The notes: generated from the sequence alone by a model not told the origin. Shown: positions 43,620-53,963, counted from the first letter of the stretch. The stretch is 64,000 nt of DNA from Deltaproteobacteria bacterium (GCA_025353585.1 JANXOM010000253.1:1-64000); one strand, 5' to 3'. Made by a program: numbers and translations.

Positions 43620-44321
43620 CTAGATCCCGGCCACGCCGAGCAGCCGTCCGATCCCGGCGGTCACGAGCATCGCCAGCGCCCCGCCGAGCGTCACGCGCAG
43701 CGTCGCCCGCGGGATCGACGCGCCGGCCAGGCTGCCGCCGAGCGCACCGAGGCTCGCCAGCGCCACCAGCGTGACGGCCGCGATCGTCTCGAGCCGCAGC
43801 GACGCCGGCGCGATCAGCAGCCCCGCGATCGGCAGGAGCGCGAAGGTCGCGAAGCTGACCGCCGAGATCCACGCCGCCTGCACGGGGCGCGCGAGCTTGT
43901 GCGGATCGATGCCGAGCTCGTCGCGCAGATGCGCGTTCAGGCTGTCCCGCGCCGTCAGCTCCGTGGCGACCTGCAGCGCCAGCTCGCGGTCGAGCCCGCG
44001 CTTCGCGTAGATCGCCGCGAGCTCGTGGAGCTCGTGCTCGGGGTCGTCCTGGAGCTCGAGCCGCTCCTTCTCGATGTCGGCCTGCTCGGCGTCGCGCTGG
44101 GAGCTGACCGACACGAACTCGCCGATCGCCATCGACATGGCGCCCGCGACGAGGCCCGCGATGCCCGCCACGAGGATCGGCTCCTTCGCCGCCTGCGCGG
44201 CCCCGACGCCGATCATCAGGCTGGACGTCGACACGATCGCGTCGTTCGAGCCGAGCACGGCCGCGCGGAGCCAGCCCGAGCGGCCGCTCTTGTGGGGTTC
44301 GCGATGACGTCGCCGCTTCAT
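43620..44321 (-). CDS. VIT1/CCC1-family transporter
   Basis: A membrane protein of 233 residues. The family entry is 'RAAVLGSNDAIVSTSSLMIG', and 'AGLVAGAMSMAIGEFVSVSS' carries the metal-path Met/Glu residues. A cytoplasmic helical insert ('ERLELQDDPEHELHELAAIY') holds acidic residues, and the last 80 residues give two or three more helices. The family moves Fe2+ or Mn2+ out of the cytoplasm, into vacuoles in plants and yeast. The bacterial role is probably metal detoxification. The ATG follows a basic N-terminus (MKRRRHREPHKSGRSG). Confidence 0.9.
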   Translation of the reverse strand: MKRRRHREPHKSGRSGWLRAAVLGSNDAIVSTSSLMIGVGAAQAAKEPILVAGIAGLVAGAMSMAIGEFVSVSSQRDAEQADIEKERLELQDDPEHELHELAAIYAKRGLDRELALQVATELTARDSLNAHLRDELGIDPHKLARPVQAAWISAVSFATFALLPIAGLLIAPASLRLETIAAVTLVALASLGALGGSLAGASIPRATLRVTLGGALAMLVTAGIGRLLGVAGI

Positions 44322-44396
44322 GTGCAACAGCCTATCCCGTGTTGCGGACCGTGGCGCGGTGGGAACCGCACACGACGGTCGCGTTAGGATGCCCGT

Positions 44397-45134
44397 ATGA
44401 CCGCGATCTCGATCAAGACCGACGACGGCACCTGTCCCGCGTACACCTTCGAACCCGCGAGCGGCGGCGGCGCGCATCCCGCCGTCCTCGTCTTCATGGA
44501 CGGCGTGGGCATGCGCCCGGCGCTGCACCCGCTCGCGCAGCGCATCGCCGACCAGGGGTACTTCGTGTTGATGCCCGATCTGTTCTATCGCCTCGGGTCG
44601 TACACCGCGCCTGACATGCGCGACCTGTTCAAGACCCCCGAGGTCGGTAAGGCGTGGTTTGGCAAGGTGGCCGCCGTCGCGCAGCCCGCCATGGTCATGC
44701 GCGACGTGGCCGCATACCTAGCGTACCTCGACGCGCAGCCCACCGTGAAGCACGGCAAGCTCGGCGTCACCGGCTACTGCATGGGGGGGCGCCTCTCGTT
44801 CATCGCCGCGGCGACGTTTCCCGATCGCATCGCGGCGGCCGGGTCCTTCCACCCCGGCGGCCTCGTGAGCGATGACCCGGGGAGCCCGCACCTGCTCGCC
44901 TCGAAGATCAGCGGCCACGTCTACGTCGCCGCGGCGACCGAGGACGCGAACTTCACGGCCGCGCAGCAGCGGACGCTCGACGACGCGCTCGCCGCCGCGC
45001 ACGTGCCCCACACCGTCGTCGAATACCCGGCCAAGCACGGCTGGGTTCCCATCGACTCGCCGATCCACGACGCCGCGCAGGCCGATCGGCACTTCGACGC
45101 GCTGAAGGAACTGTTCGCCGCCACGCTCGGGTAG
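44397..45134 (+). CDS. Dienelactone hydrolase family protein
   Basis: A cytoplasmic alpha/beta hydrolase of 245 residues of the dienelactone hydrolase group. The nucleophile is a Cys in 'GVTGYCMGGRLSF', the Asp is probably in 'AAATEDANF' and the His is in 'YPAKHGW'. The N-terminal 'ISIKTDDGTCPAYTFEPASG' is typical. The family opens lactones such as dienelactone in chlorocatechol breakdown, but stand-alone copies act on diverse esters. No catechol pathway genes adjoin. It is divergent from the VIT-type gene with 75 bp between starts. Confidence 0.92.
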   Translation: MTAISIKTDDGTCPAYTFEPASGGGAHPAVLVFMDGVGMRPALHPLAQRIADQGYFVLMPDLFYRLGSYTAPDMRDLFKTPEVGKAWFGKVAAVAQPAMVMRDVAAYLAYLDAQPTVKHGKLGVTGYCMGGRLSFIAAATFPDRIAAAGSFHPGGLVSDDPGSPHLLASKISGHVYVAAATEDANFTAAQQRTLDDALAAAHVPHTVVEYPAKHGWVPIDSPIHDAAQADRHFDALKELFAATLG

Positions 45135-45275
45135 GCGAGCCACCGCGACCATGTAGGCAGCTGCGAAGCTCTCTGAGAAATCATCGCGAGCGGCCCCATC
45201 TCGCGGTCGTCTCTCGATCGGAATCCCCTCCCGTACCCCATCTCGTGAAGCGCGTTGTGTTTACATGGGCGCCCT

Positions 45276-48200
45276 ATGTCGACCGTGTTTCGTACTTATA
45301 GAGGCCGCGCTGTCGCGCTCGCGGCGTGCTTCACGCTCCTGTCTTGCAACTCGCCAACCGCGAGCACGCCGGACGCGCCGAGCACGTCCTCCGTCCAGGA
45401 AGCGCTCACCGGCCACGACGGTGCGCTCGCCGTCACCACGGCGAACACCGTCGTCAATCAGTACGCGGTGCTCGGCGCCGATGTCGTCGCGGGAGCCACG
45501 AGCATCACCATCACCAACGCGGGCGACTTCACGCAGGCGGGCGCGTTCACGTCCGCCTTCGGCGCCGGCGATCTCGTCATGCTGTACCAGCCGCAAGGCG
45601 CGGCGATCGATGCGACCGATTCGGCCGCGTACGGCGCGGTCGGCGCGGCGGGCGGCGGCGGTGCGGGCAGCTACGAGCTCGCGCACGTCACAAGCACGAG
45701 CAACGGCGGTACGACGATCGCGCTCGAGACGAGCTGCGGCGGGCTCGCGCACGCCTACACCACCGCGGGCCACACCGAGGTCGTGCGCGTCCCGCAGGCC
45801 ACCACGATCACTGTCTCGGGCACCGGCTCGATCACGGCGACCGCGTGGGACGGCGCGCGCGGCGGCGTCGTCGCGCTGCAGGCGCAGACGTCGATCACCG
45901 TCGACGGCGCCGGCATCGACGCGAGCGGCAAGGGCTTCCGCGGCGGCGTCATCGATAACCAGACAACCGGCCCGCCGGGCACCGTGACGTTCCGCGCCGC
46001 CGGCGCCGCCACGGGCGCCGAGAAGGGCGAGGGCATCGCGGGCTTCGAGGCGAAGTACGACGCTTCGTTCAACGGGCGCTTCGGGCGCGGGGCGCCGGCG
46101 AACGGCGGTGGCGGCGGCGATGCACACAACGCGGGCGGCGGCGGCGGCGCGAACGGCGACAGCGGTGACGCCTACACCGGCGCGGGCAACATGGACGGCA
46201 CGGTCACCGGCGCGTCGGCGTGGACGCTCGACCCGGACTTCATCAGCAACGGCAACGCGCTGACGACCTCCGCCGGCGGCGGGCGCGGCGGTTACACGTT
46301 CGCGGCCGCGAACAAGGACGCGCTGACGGTCGGGCCGGGCACGGCGACGTGGAACGGCGATAGCCGCCGCAGCGTCGGTGGCTTCGGCGGTCACCCGGTC
46401 GCGAACAACCCCTCCTCGCGCCTCTTCCTGGGCGGCGGCGGTGGCGCGGGCGATGGCAACAACAACTCCGCCGGTGCCGGCGGCGCGGGCGGCGGTCTCG
46501 TCCTCGTGATCGCCGACAGCGTCGCGGGCGGCGGCGCGATCCAGTCGAACGGTGCCGGCGGCTTGAACACGCACGGGACGAACAACGACGCGCCCGGCGG
46601 CGGCGGCGCGGGCGGAACGGTCGTCATCAAGGCGACGACGCTCGCGGGCGTCGCGCTCCACGCGGACGGCGGGGTGGGCGGTAACCAGCTCGCCATCAAT
46701 AACGAGTCTGAAGGTCCGGGCGGCGGCGGCGGTGGTGGCTACATCGCGGTCGCGGCCGGCTCCGTCACGCAGACCGCGCTCGGCGGCGCGGGCGGCACCT
46801 CGCTCAGCACGGGCGTCACCGAGTTCCCGACCAACGGCGCCACCGCCGGCGGCGCGGGCGAGACCAACGCGACGGTCACGAGCCTCGCGGTCTGCGCGGC
46901 CGATGACCTCTCGGTCACGGTCACCGATGGCGCCACCACGGCGACGCCGGGCACCGCCGTCACCTACACGATCGTCGTCACGAATGGCGGCGCGGACGTC
47001 ATCAACGGCGCCTCGCTGACCGACGCGTTCCCCGGCTCGCTCTCGGGCGTCACGTGGACCTGTACGGCGTCGGCGGGCTCCACGTGCTCCGCGGCCTCGG
47101 GAACCGGCGACCTCGCCGAGCTCGTCAAGCTCGCGCCGAGCGGAACGGTCACGTATGTCGTCACCGGCACGGTCGACTCCGCGGCGACGGGCACGCTGTC
47201 CGACACGGCGAAGATCGCCACGCCGGCCGGCATCACGGACGCAGCTCTCGCGAACAACACTGCGACGGACAGCGACACGCTCGTCGGCTCCGCGGACCTC
47301 TCGCTCGCGATCACCGACGCGCCGGACCCCGTCACGGTCAACGGTACGCTGACGTACTCGCTCGCCGCGACCAACGCGGGCCCCAGCGCGGCGCAGAGCC
47401 TCACGGTCACGGACACGCTCCCCGCCGGCACGACGTTCGTCAGCGCGAGCGGCGCGGGCTGGACCTGCAGCGCGCTCCTCCAGGTCGTGACGTGCACGCG
47501 CACGACGCTCGGCGTCACCACGTCCCCCGCCATCGCGATCGTCGTGACGGCGCCCGCCACCGCGGGAACGATCGTCGACAACGCCACGATCAGCGCGACC
47601 ACCGCCGATCCGAACAACGGCAACAACAGCGCGAGCGCGTCGACGACCGTCTCGGCGTCCGCGGATCTCTCGATCGCGATCACGGACGCGCCGGACCCCG
47701 TGGCCGCGGGCGGCACGCTGACCTACACCGTTGCCGTCAACAACGCCGGTCCCACCGCCGCGACGAGCGTCACCGTCACCGACACGCTCCCCGCCGGCGT
47801 GACCTTCGTCAGCGCCACGGGGACCGGCTGGACCTGCAGCGTCGCGGGCCAGACCGTCACGTGCACGCGGGCCACGGCCGCGGCCGGGGCGCAGCCGACC
47901 ATCGCCATCGTCGTCACCGCGCCCACCGCGGGCGGCTCGATCACCGACACCGGCACGGTCTCCGCGACGACCGCCGACCCGAGCGTCGGTAACAACACCG
48001 CCTCCCAGTCCACGACCGTCTCCGCCTCGGCCGACCTGGCGCTGACGATCAACGATTCGCCGGACCCGGTGACGGCGGGCGGCACGCTGACGTACACGCT
48101 CAGCTCGACGAACGGCGGCCCGAGCGTCGCGCAGACCGTCACGTTGACCGACACGCTCCCCGCGGGCACGACGTTCGTCAGCGCGAGCGGCGCGGGCTGG

Positions 48201-51200
48201 GCCTGCACCGTCGCCGGCCAGGTCGTGACCTGCACGCGCGCGACGGCGGCGGCCGGTGCCCAGCCGACGGTCACGATCGTCGTCACGGCGCCCACGACGG
48301 CCGGCACGCTCGTCGATACGGGCACGATCGGCGCGACGACGAGCGACCCGGACAGCAGCAACAACACCGCGACGGCCTCCACGACCGTCGCTGGCTCCGC
48401 GGATCTCGGCATCGCGATCAGCGACTCGCCGGACCCGGTCGCCGCGGGCGGTAACTTGACCTACACGGTCACCACGACCAACGGCGGCCCGAGCGCGGCC
48501 TCGACGGTCACGGTGACGGACACGCTCCCCGCGGGCGCGACGTTCGTCAGCGCGAGCGGCGCCGGCTGGGCCTGCACCCAGTCGGGCGGCGTCGTCACCT
48601 GCACGCGCGCCACCGCGGCCGCCGGCGCGCAGCCGCCGATCAGCATCGTGGTGACGGCCCCGGCCGCCGGCGGCTCGATCTCGGATAGCGCGACCATCGC
48701 GGCGACCACGCCGGACCCCGATCCGTCGAACAACAGCGCCACGCAGACCAGCACGGTCAGCGCGTCGGCGGACCTGGCGATCACGCTGAGCGACGCGCCG
48801 GACCCCGTCACGGCGGGCGGCACGCTGACCTACACCGCGACGGTCACCAACAACGGCCCGAGCGCGGCGACCAACGTCACCGTGACCGACACGCTCCCGG
48901 CGGGCGCCACGTTCGTCAGCGCGACCGGCACGGGCTGGTCGTGTAGCGCCGCCGGCCAGGTCATCACGTGCACGCGCGCCGCGGCGGCGGCCGGGGCCCA
49001 GCCGCCGATCGCGATCGACGTCACGGCGCCGACCGCGGGCGGCTCGATCACCGACACCGCGACCGTCGCGGCGACGACCGCGGATCCGAACGCGGGCAAC
49101 AACACCGCCTCGCAGTCGACGGCCGTGTCCGCGTCGGCGGATCTCGCCGTCGCGGTCGCGGACGCGCCGAGCCCCGTCACGGCGGGCGGCACGCTCACCT
49201 ACACCGTCAGCTCGACCAACGGCGGCCCGAGCGCGGCGGCGACGGTCACGCTGAGCGACACGATCCCGGCCGGCACGACGTTCGTGAGCGCGGCCGGCAC
49301 GGGCTGGGCGTGCTCGACGGCCGGCCAGCTCGTCACGTGCACGCGCGCGACGGCCGCGGTCGGCGCGCAGCCCGACGTCACCATCGCCGTGACGGTCCCG
49401 ACGACGGGCGGGACGATCGTCGACAACGCCTCGATCGGCGCGGTCACGAGCGATCCGGACGCCTCCAACAACACGGCGACGGTCAGCACCACGGTGACGG
49501 CCGCCGCGGATCTCGGCGTCGCCATCACCGACTCGCCCGACCCGGTCGCGGCGGGCGGCACGCTGACCTACGCCATCACCACGACCAACGCGGGCCCGAG
49601 CACGGCGTCGACCGTCACCGTGGCGGACACGCTCCCCGCGGGTGCGACGTTCGTCAGCGCGAGCGGCGCGGGTTGGACCTGCACGCAGACGGGCGGCGTC
49701 GTGACCTGCACGCGCGCCGCCGCGGCGACGGGCGCGCAGCCGCCGATCTCGATCGTGGTGACGGCCCCCACGGCGGGCGGCTCGATCACCGACAGCGCCA
49801 CCATCGGGGCGGTGACGGCGGATCCGGATCCGTCGAACAACAGCGCCACGCAGACGAGCACGGTCAGCGCGTCGGCCGATCTCGCGATCACGCTGACCGA
49901 CTCGCCGGACCCCGTCCCGGCGGACGGCGCGCTGACGTACACCGCGACCGTCACGAACAACGGCCCGAGCACCGCGACGAACGTCAGCGTGACGGACACG
50001 CTGCCGGCCGGCTCGACGTTCGTGAGCGCGACCGGCACCGGCTGGACCTGTTCGGCCGCGGGTCAGGTCGTCACCTGCACGATCGCGTCGGCGCCGGTCG
50101 GCGCGCAGCCGCCGATCAGCATCGTCATCGCGGCTCCGGCGAGCGGTGGCGCGATCTCCGATACGGCGCACGTCGCGGCGACGACCGCGGATCCGGCGGC
50201 CGGTAACAACACGGCCACCCAGACGACGACCGTGACGGGCGTGGCGGATCTCGCCATCGCGCTCACGGAGGCGCCGGACCCGGTGACCGCGGGCGGCACG
50301 CTGACCTACACGGCGACCGTGACCGACAACGGCCCGAGCACCGCGAGCACGGTCACCGTGACCAACACGCTGCCCGCCGGCTCCACGTTCGTGAGCGCGA
50401 CGGGCGCGGGCTGGACGTGCACCGAGGCGAGCCTCGTCGTGACCTGCACGCGCGCCGCGGCCGCCCTCGGGGCCGAGCCGCCGATCACGATCGTCGCGAC
50501 GGCGCCGACCGCGGGTGGCCCGATCACCGACAGCGCGTCGGTCGCCGCCCTCACGGCCGACCCGGATGCGACGAACAACACGACGAGCATCGATAGCAAC
50601 GTCACCGCGAGCAGCGACCTCGGCGTCACGGTGTCCGCGTCCCCCGATCCCGTCACCGCGGGCGGCACCATCACGTACACCGTCGACGTCACCGACGGCG
50701 GCCCGAGCGACGGCGGCACGATCACCGTGACCGACACGCTGCCCCCGGGCGCGACCTTCATCATGGCGAGCGGCACGGGCTGGACCTGCACGCAGGTCGG
50801 TCAGGTCGTCACGTGCACGGCGCCGTCGTCGGGCTCGGGCGCGCAGCCGCCGATCACCATCACCGCGACCGCGCCGACCGAGGGCGGCTCGGCGACGGAC
50901 ACCGTCACGGTCTCGTCGACCGTCGCCGACCCGAACCCGGTGAACAACACCGCGAGCACGACCACGACCGTCTCGGCGAGCTCCGATCTCGCGATCGCGG
51001 TGTCCGCGGCGCCGTCGCCCGTCAGCGTCAGCTCGGGTCTCACCTTCACGGTCGCCGTCACGAACCTCGGCCCGAGCACCTCGGACACGGTCACGGTGAC
51101 CGACACGCTGCCGGCGGGCGACACGTTCGTCAGCGCGAGCGGCACCGGCTGGACGTGCTCGGCCGTCGGCCAGGTGGTTACCTGCACGACGCCGTCGCTG

Positions 51201-53900
51201 CCGGCCGGCGCGGCGCCGCCGATCACGATCGTCACGACCTCGCCCGGCACGACCGGGTCCATCCTCGACACGGCGACCGTCGCCGCGCTGACGCCGGACC
51301 CCGCGACGGCCAACAACACGGCGACGGTCACCGTCGACGTGACGCAGAACGCGGACCTCGGCGTCACGATCACCGGCTCGCCGGACCCCGTGACGCCCGG
51401 CGGCACGCTGACCTACACGGTCGGCGTCACGAACAGCGGCCCCGCGACCGCGACGGGCGTCGTCGTCACCGACACGTTCCCCGACGGCGTCACGATCGTC
51501 AGCGCGGGCGGCCCGGGCTGGACCTGCACGATCACCGGCCAGACGGTGACCTGCACCGAGGCCAGCCAGCCGGCCGGCATGGCGCCGCCGATCACGATCG
51601 TCGTGACCACGCCCACCGGCAGTGGCGGGCTCTCGGACACCGTCACGGTCACCTCGGCCACGGCGGATCCGAACATGACGAACAACACGGCGACCTTCAC
51701 GAGCGCGACCGGCACGGACGCCGACCTCGCGATCGAAGTGCGCGAGGACGTCTCGACGGTCCAGGTCGCCGGCAAGGTGACCTACCAGCTGTTCATCTCG
51801 AACCTCGGCCCGGCCGCCGCGACGAACGTCGTCGTGACGGACGTGCTCCCCGGTGACAGCGTCGCGACGCTGACGGCGAGCGGCAACGGCTGGACCTGCG
51901 TGGCGGAGCGCTGCACCCGCGCGACGGTCGACGCCGGCGCGACGTCGTCCATCACGATCGTCGTGACGGCGCCGAGCTCGGTCGGCACGTTCACGAACAC
52001 GGGCACCGTGTCCTCCGACACGAGCGACCCCGTGCAGGCGAACAACACGTCGAGCATCACGATCGACGTCACGGACACCGGCTTCGGCGTCCGCGGCGGC
52101 GGTTGCAACACGTCGGGCAACGGCGGCGCCGGCGGCATGCTCGTCGTCCTGGGCGCCCTCGCGCTCACGGTGCGGCGAAGGCGGCTCGCGCTCGTCGCGG
52201 GGCTCGGCGCGGTCGCGCTCGTCACGCTGACGGCGGCGCCGGCGAGCGCGCAGATCGCGGGGAGCCCGCAGACGTTCACCGTCGAGCGGTTTCGCCTCGC
52301 GACGGATGGCGATGGCCTCATCAACGTCGAGTGGGCGGACGTCCTCCCGCGCGGGTCGTGGAACCTCGCGGCGTGGGTCGGCTACGCGAACGATCCGCTC
52401 GTCGTCTACGACAAGACCACCAACGAGCGCGTCGAGTCCCTCGTGCACCACCGCCTCGGTGGCAGCATCCAGGGCGCGGTCAGCGTCACGAAGTACCTGC
52501 AGCTCGGGCTCGAGGTGCCGATGATCTTCGATCAAACGAACCAGGGCATCGAGACGCTACCCGCGCCCGATTCGCCGAAGTTCGGGGACATCCGCTTCCT
52601 CCCGAAGCTCGTCCTCCGCAAGGGCGGCGGCGTCGGGCACGACCGCGTCAGCGTGGCCATCTTGCTCGGCATCACCGTGCCGAGCGGCGGCTCTTCGGGC
52701 TACGCGGGCGACGACAACGTCACGTTCCAGCCGGAGCTCCTCGTGTCGCGCCCGATCGGCGCGGTGCGGCTCTCCGGTAGCGTCGGCTACTACCTCCGCA
52801 AGGAGACGAAGTTCGCGAACCTCGACGTCGATGACGAGATCGACGTCCGCCTCGGCGTCGGCTATCGGTTCGCTGACCGCACGTCGGGCTGGCATGCACC
52901 GCTCGAGCTCGACGCGACGTTCGATGCCGCGACGCCCGCGAAGAGCCCGTTCTCGCACATCAACACCGACCCCTACGAGGTCGACATCGGCGCCGGCTAC
53001 AAGGTCCACCGCGACGTCACGGTGTACGGGTTGGGCGGGATGGGTATCGGCGCCGGCTTCGGCGCCCCGGACTGGCGCATCCTCGCCGGCGTGCGCTACA
53101 CGCACACGCCGCCCGCGCCGCCGAAGGTGATCCCGCCCAAGCCGGAGCCGGTCGTCGTGCCCGTCGTCGTGCCGGTCAAGGAAGACCCCGACACCGACGG
53201 CGATGGCCTCAAGGACAGCGTCGATAAGTGCCCGAACGAGCCCGAGGACAAGGACGGGTTCCAGGACGAGGACGGCTGCCCCGATCCGGACAATGACGCC
53301 GACGGCACGCCGGACGTGACGGACAAGTGCCCGCTCGTCGCCGGCCCGGTCGACAACGCGGGCTGCCCCGACCCGGATCGCGATGGCGACGGCGTCGTGG
53401 ATCGCCTCGACAACTGCCCCGACGAGAAGGGCACGCCGGAGAACGCGGGCTGCCCGACGAAGCAGCTCGTGAAGATCACGGACACGAAGCTCGAGATCCT
53501 CGAGAGCGTGTACTTCAAGCTCGACAAGGCCGTCATCGAGGCGCGCTCGTTCGCGCTCCTCGACAACGTCGCCCAGGTGCTCGGCTCGCACGACAAGCTC
53601 GTGATCCAGGTCGAGGGCCACACCGATAGCCAGGGCAAGCCGGCCTACAACAAGGACCTGTCGCAGCGGCGCGCGCAGGCGGTCGTCGACTACCTCGCGA
53701 AGAAGGGCGTCGACAAGGCGCGGCTCAAGCCGGTCGGCTACGGTCAGGACAACCCGGTCGCGGACAACAAGACCGCCGCTGGGCGCGCCCAGAACCGGCG
53801 CGTGGTGTTCCTCATCGTCACCGGCACCGAGGGCGCGAACATCGAGAACCACCAGCAGGGCGCGGGCGACGACACCAAGGAGCCGGAGAAGAAGAAATAG
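45276..53900 (+). CDS. Giant adhesin-OmpA fusion: Gly-rich region, 14 DUF11 repeats, MYXO-CTERM-like tag, OmpA
   Basis: A single open frame of 2874 residues. The lipobox is 'CFTLLSCNS'. Residues 60-540 are a Gly-rich, probably beta-helical adhesin region. Residues ~540-2268 hold 14 DUF11 (CARDB-like) repeats of ~122 residues. Residues ~2269-2298 ('GGGCNTSGNGGAGGMLVVLG', 'TVRRRR') look like a MYXO-CTERM tripartite tag (Cys, hydrophobic stretch, Arg cluster). Directly after this 'LALVAGLGAVALVTLTAAPA' resembles a second signal peptide, followed by a beta-barrel-like region, TSP3 calcium repeats (~2637-2725) and an OmpA peptidoglycan-binding domain ('VEGHTDSQGKPAYN', 'RRVVFLI'). An in-frame GTG at 52170 could start a separate OmpA protein. 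Confidence 0.85.
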   Translation: MSTVFRTYRGRAVALAACFTLLSCNSPTASTPDAPSTSSVQEALTGHDGALAVTTANTVVNQYAVLGADVVAGATSITITNAGDFTQAGAFTSAFGAGDLVMLYQPQGAAIDATDSAAYGAVGAAGGGGAGSYELAHVTSTSNGGTTIALETSCGGLAHAYTTAGHTEVVRVPQATTITVSGTGSITATAWDGARGGVVALQAQTSITVDGAGIDASGKGFRGGVIDNQTTGPPGTVTFRAAGAATGAEKGEGIAGFEAKYDASFNGRFGRGAPANGGGGGDAHNAGGGGGANGDSGDAYTGAGNMDGTVTGASAWTLDPDFISNGNALTTSAGGGRGGYTFAAANKDALTVGPGTATWNGDSRRSVGGFGGHPVANNPSSRLFLGGGGGAGDGNNNSAGAGGAGGGLVLVIADSVAGGGAIQSNGAGGLNTHGTNNDAPGGGGAGGTVVIKATTLAGVALHADGGVGGNQLAINNESEGPGGGGGGGYIAVAAGSVTQTALGGAGGTSLSTGVTEFPTNGATAGGAGETNATVTSLAVCAADDLSVTVTDGATTATPGTAVTYTIVVTNGGADVINGASLTDAFPGSLSGVTWTCTASAGSTCSAASGTGDLAELVKLAPSGTVTYVVTGTVDSAATGTLSDTAKIATPAGITDAALANNTATDSDTLVGSADLSLAITDAPDPVTVNGTLTYSLAATNAGPSAAQSLTVTDTLPAGTTFVSASGAGWTCSALLQVVTCTRTTLGVTTSPAIAIVVTAPATAGTIVDNATISATTADPNNGNNSASASTTVSASADLSIAITDAPDPVAAGGTLTYTVAVNNAGPTAATSVTVTDTLPAGVTFVSATGTGWTCSVAGQTVTCTRATAAAGAQPTIAIVVTAPTAGGSITDTGTVSATTADPSVGNNTASQSTTVSASADLALTINDSPDPVTAGGTLTYTLSSTNGGPSVAQTVTLTDTLPAGTTFVSASGAGWACTVAGQVVTCTRATAAAGAQPTVTIVVTAPTTAGTLVDTGTIGATTSDPDSSNNTATASTTVAGSADLGIAISDSPDPVAAGGNLTYTVTTTNGGPSAASTVTVTDTLPAGATFVSASGAGWACTQSGGVVTCTRATAAAGAQPPISIVVTAPAAGGSISDSATIAATTPDPDPSNNSATQTSTVSASADLAITLSDAPDPVTAGGTLTYTATVTNNGPSAATNVTVTDTLPAGATFVSATGTGWSCSAAGQVITCTRAAAAAGAQPPIAIDVTAPTAGGSITDTATVAATTADPNAGNNTASQSTAVSASADLAVAVADAPSPVTAGGTLTYTVSSTNGGPSAAATVTLSDTIPAGTTFVSAAGTGWACSTAGQLVTCTRATAAVGAQPDVTIAVTVPTTGGTIVDNASIGAVTSDPDASNNTATVSTTVTAAADLGVAITDSPDPVAAGGTLTYAITTTNAGPSTASTVTVADTLPAGATFVSASGAGWTCTQTGGVVTCTRAAAATGAQPPISIVVTAPTAGGSITDSATIGAVTADPDPSNNSATQTSTVSASADLAITLTDSPDPVPADGALTYTATVTNNGPSTATNVSVTDTLPAGSTFVSATGTGWTCSAAGQVVTCTIASAPVGAQPPISIVIAAPASGGAISDTAHVAATTADPAAGNNTATQTTTVTGVADLAIALTEAPDPVTAGGTLTYTATVTDNGPSTASTVTVTNTLPAGSTFVSATGAGWTCTEASLVVTCTRAAAALGAEPPITIVATAPTAGGPITDSASVAALTADPDATNNTTSIDSNVTASSDLGVTVSASPDPVTAGGTITYTVDVTDGGPSDGGTITVTDTLPPGATFIMASGTGWTCTQVGQVVTCTAPSSGSGAQPPITITATAPTEGGSATDTVTVSSTVADPNPVNNTASTTTTVSASSDLAIAVSAAPSPVSVSSGLTFTVAVTNLGPSTSDTVTVTDTLPAGDTFVSASGTGWTCSAVGQVVTCTTPSLPAGAAPPITIVTTSPGTTGSILDTATVAALTPDPATANNTATVTVDVTQNADLGVTITGSPDPVTPGGTLTYTVGVTNSGPATATGVVVTDTFPDGVTIVSAGGPGWTCTITGQTVTCTEASQPAGMAPPITIVVTTPTGSGGLSDTVTVTSATADPNMTNNTATFTSATGTDADLAIEVREDVSTVQVAGKVTYQLFISNLGPAAATNVVVTDVLPGDSVATLTASGNGWTCVAERCTRATVDAGATSSITIVVTAPSSVGTFTNTGTVSSDTSDPVQANNTSSITIDVTDTGFGVRGGGCNTSGNGGAGGMLVVLGALALTVRRRRLALVAGLGAVALVTLTAAPASAQIAGSPQTFTVERFRLATDGDGLINVEWADVLPRGSWNLAAWVGYANDPLVVYDKTTNERVESLVHHRLGGSIQGAVSVTKYLQLGLEVPMIFDQTNQGIETLPAPDSPKFGDIRFLPKLVLRKGGGVGHDRVSVAILLGITVPSGGSSGYAGDDNVTFQPELLVSRPIGAVRLSGSVGYYLRKETKFANLDVDDEIDVRLGVGYRFADRTSGWHAPLELDATFDAATPAKSPFSHINTDPYEVDIGAGYKVHRDVTVYGLGGMGIGAGFGAPDWRILAGVRYTHTPPAPPKVIPPKPEPVVVPVVVPVKEDPDTDGDGLKDSVDKCPNEPEDKDGFQDEDGCPDPDNDADGTPDVTDKCPLVAGPVDNAGCPDPDRDGDGVVDRLDNCPDEKGTPENAGCPTKQLVKITDTKLEILESVYFKLDKAVIEARSFALLDNVAQVLGSHDKLVIQVEGHTDSQGKPAYNKDLSQRRAQAVVDYLAKKGVDKARLKPVGYGQDNPVADNKTAAGRAQNRRVVFLIVTGTEGANIENHQQGAGDDTKEPEKKK
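46893..52080 (+). repeat. Tandem DUF11 repeat array (14 units, ~366-372 bp each)
   Basis: Units begin with codons for '(S/A)ADL' near 47294, 47656, 48022, 48394, 48760, 49129, 49498, 49867, 50236, 50611, 50980, 51347 and 51715, with a divergent first unit from 46893. Units 3, 6 and 9, units 4 and 7, and units 5 and 8 are most alike, so part of the array has a three-unit period. Confidence 0.8.
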
Positions 53901-53963
53901 GCGGCCGACCAGGGGGACCACATTGCGCGGGGCACCGCGCGGCAGCTCTGGTAGCCTGGCCCC

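Noticed and set aside
46070-46760. Similarity of the Gly-rich region to mycobacterial PE_PGRS proteins
   Set aside because: Gly-Gly-Ala richness is shared, but there is no PE domain and the context (lipobox, DUF11, OmpA) is that of a Gram-negative adhesin.
47294-52080. Regular repeats considered as a CRISPR or satellite
   Set aside because: The period (~366 bp) and in-frame DUF11 protein units show protein-domain duplication; there are no short identical repeats with unique spacers.
45261-52535. A 2424-residue open frame antisense to the DUF11 adhesin gene
   Set aside because: It is an artefact of GC-biased codons in the repeat array. Its translation is Arg/Ala-rich low-complexity sequence with no recognisable domain, while the sense frame is a clear adhesin-OmpA protein.
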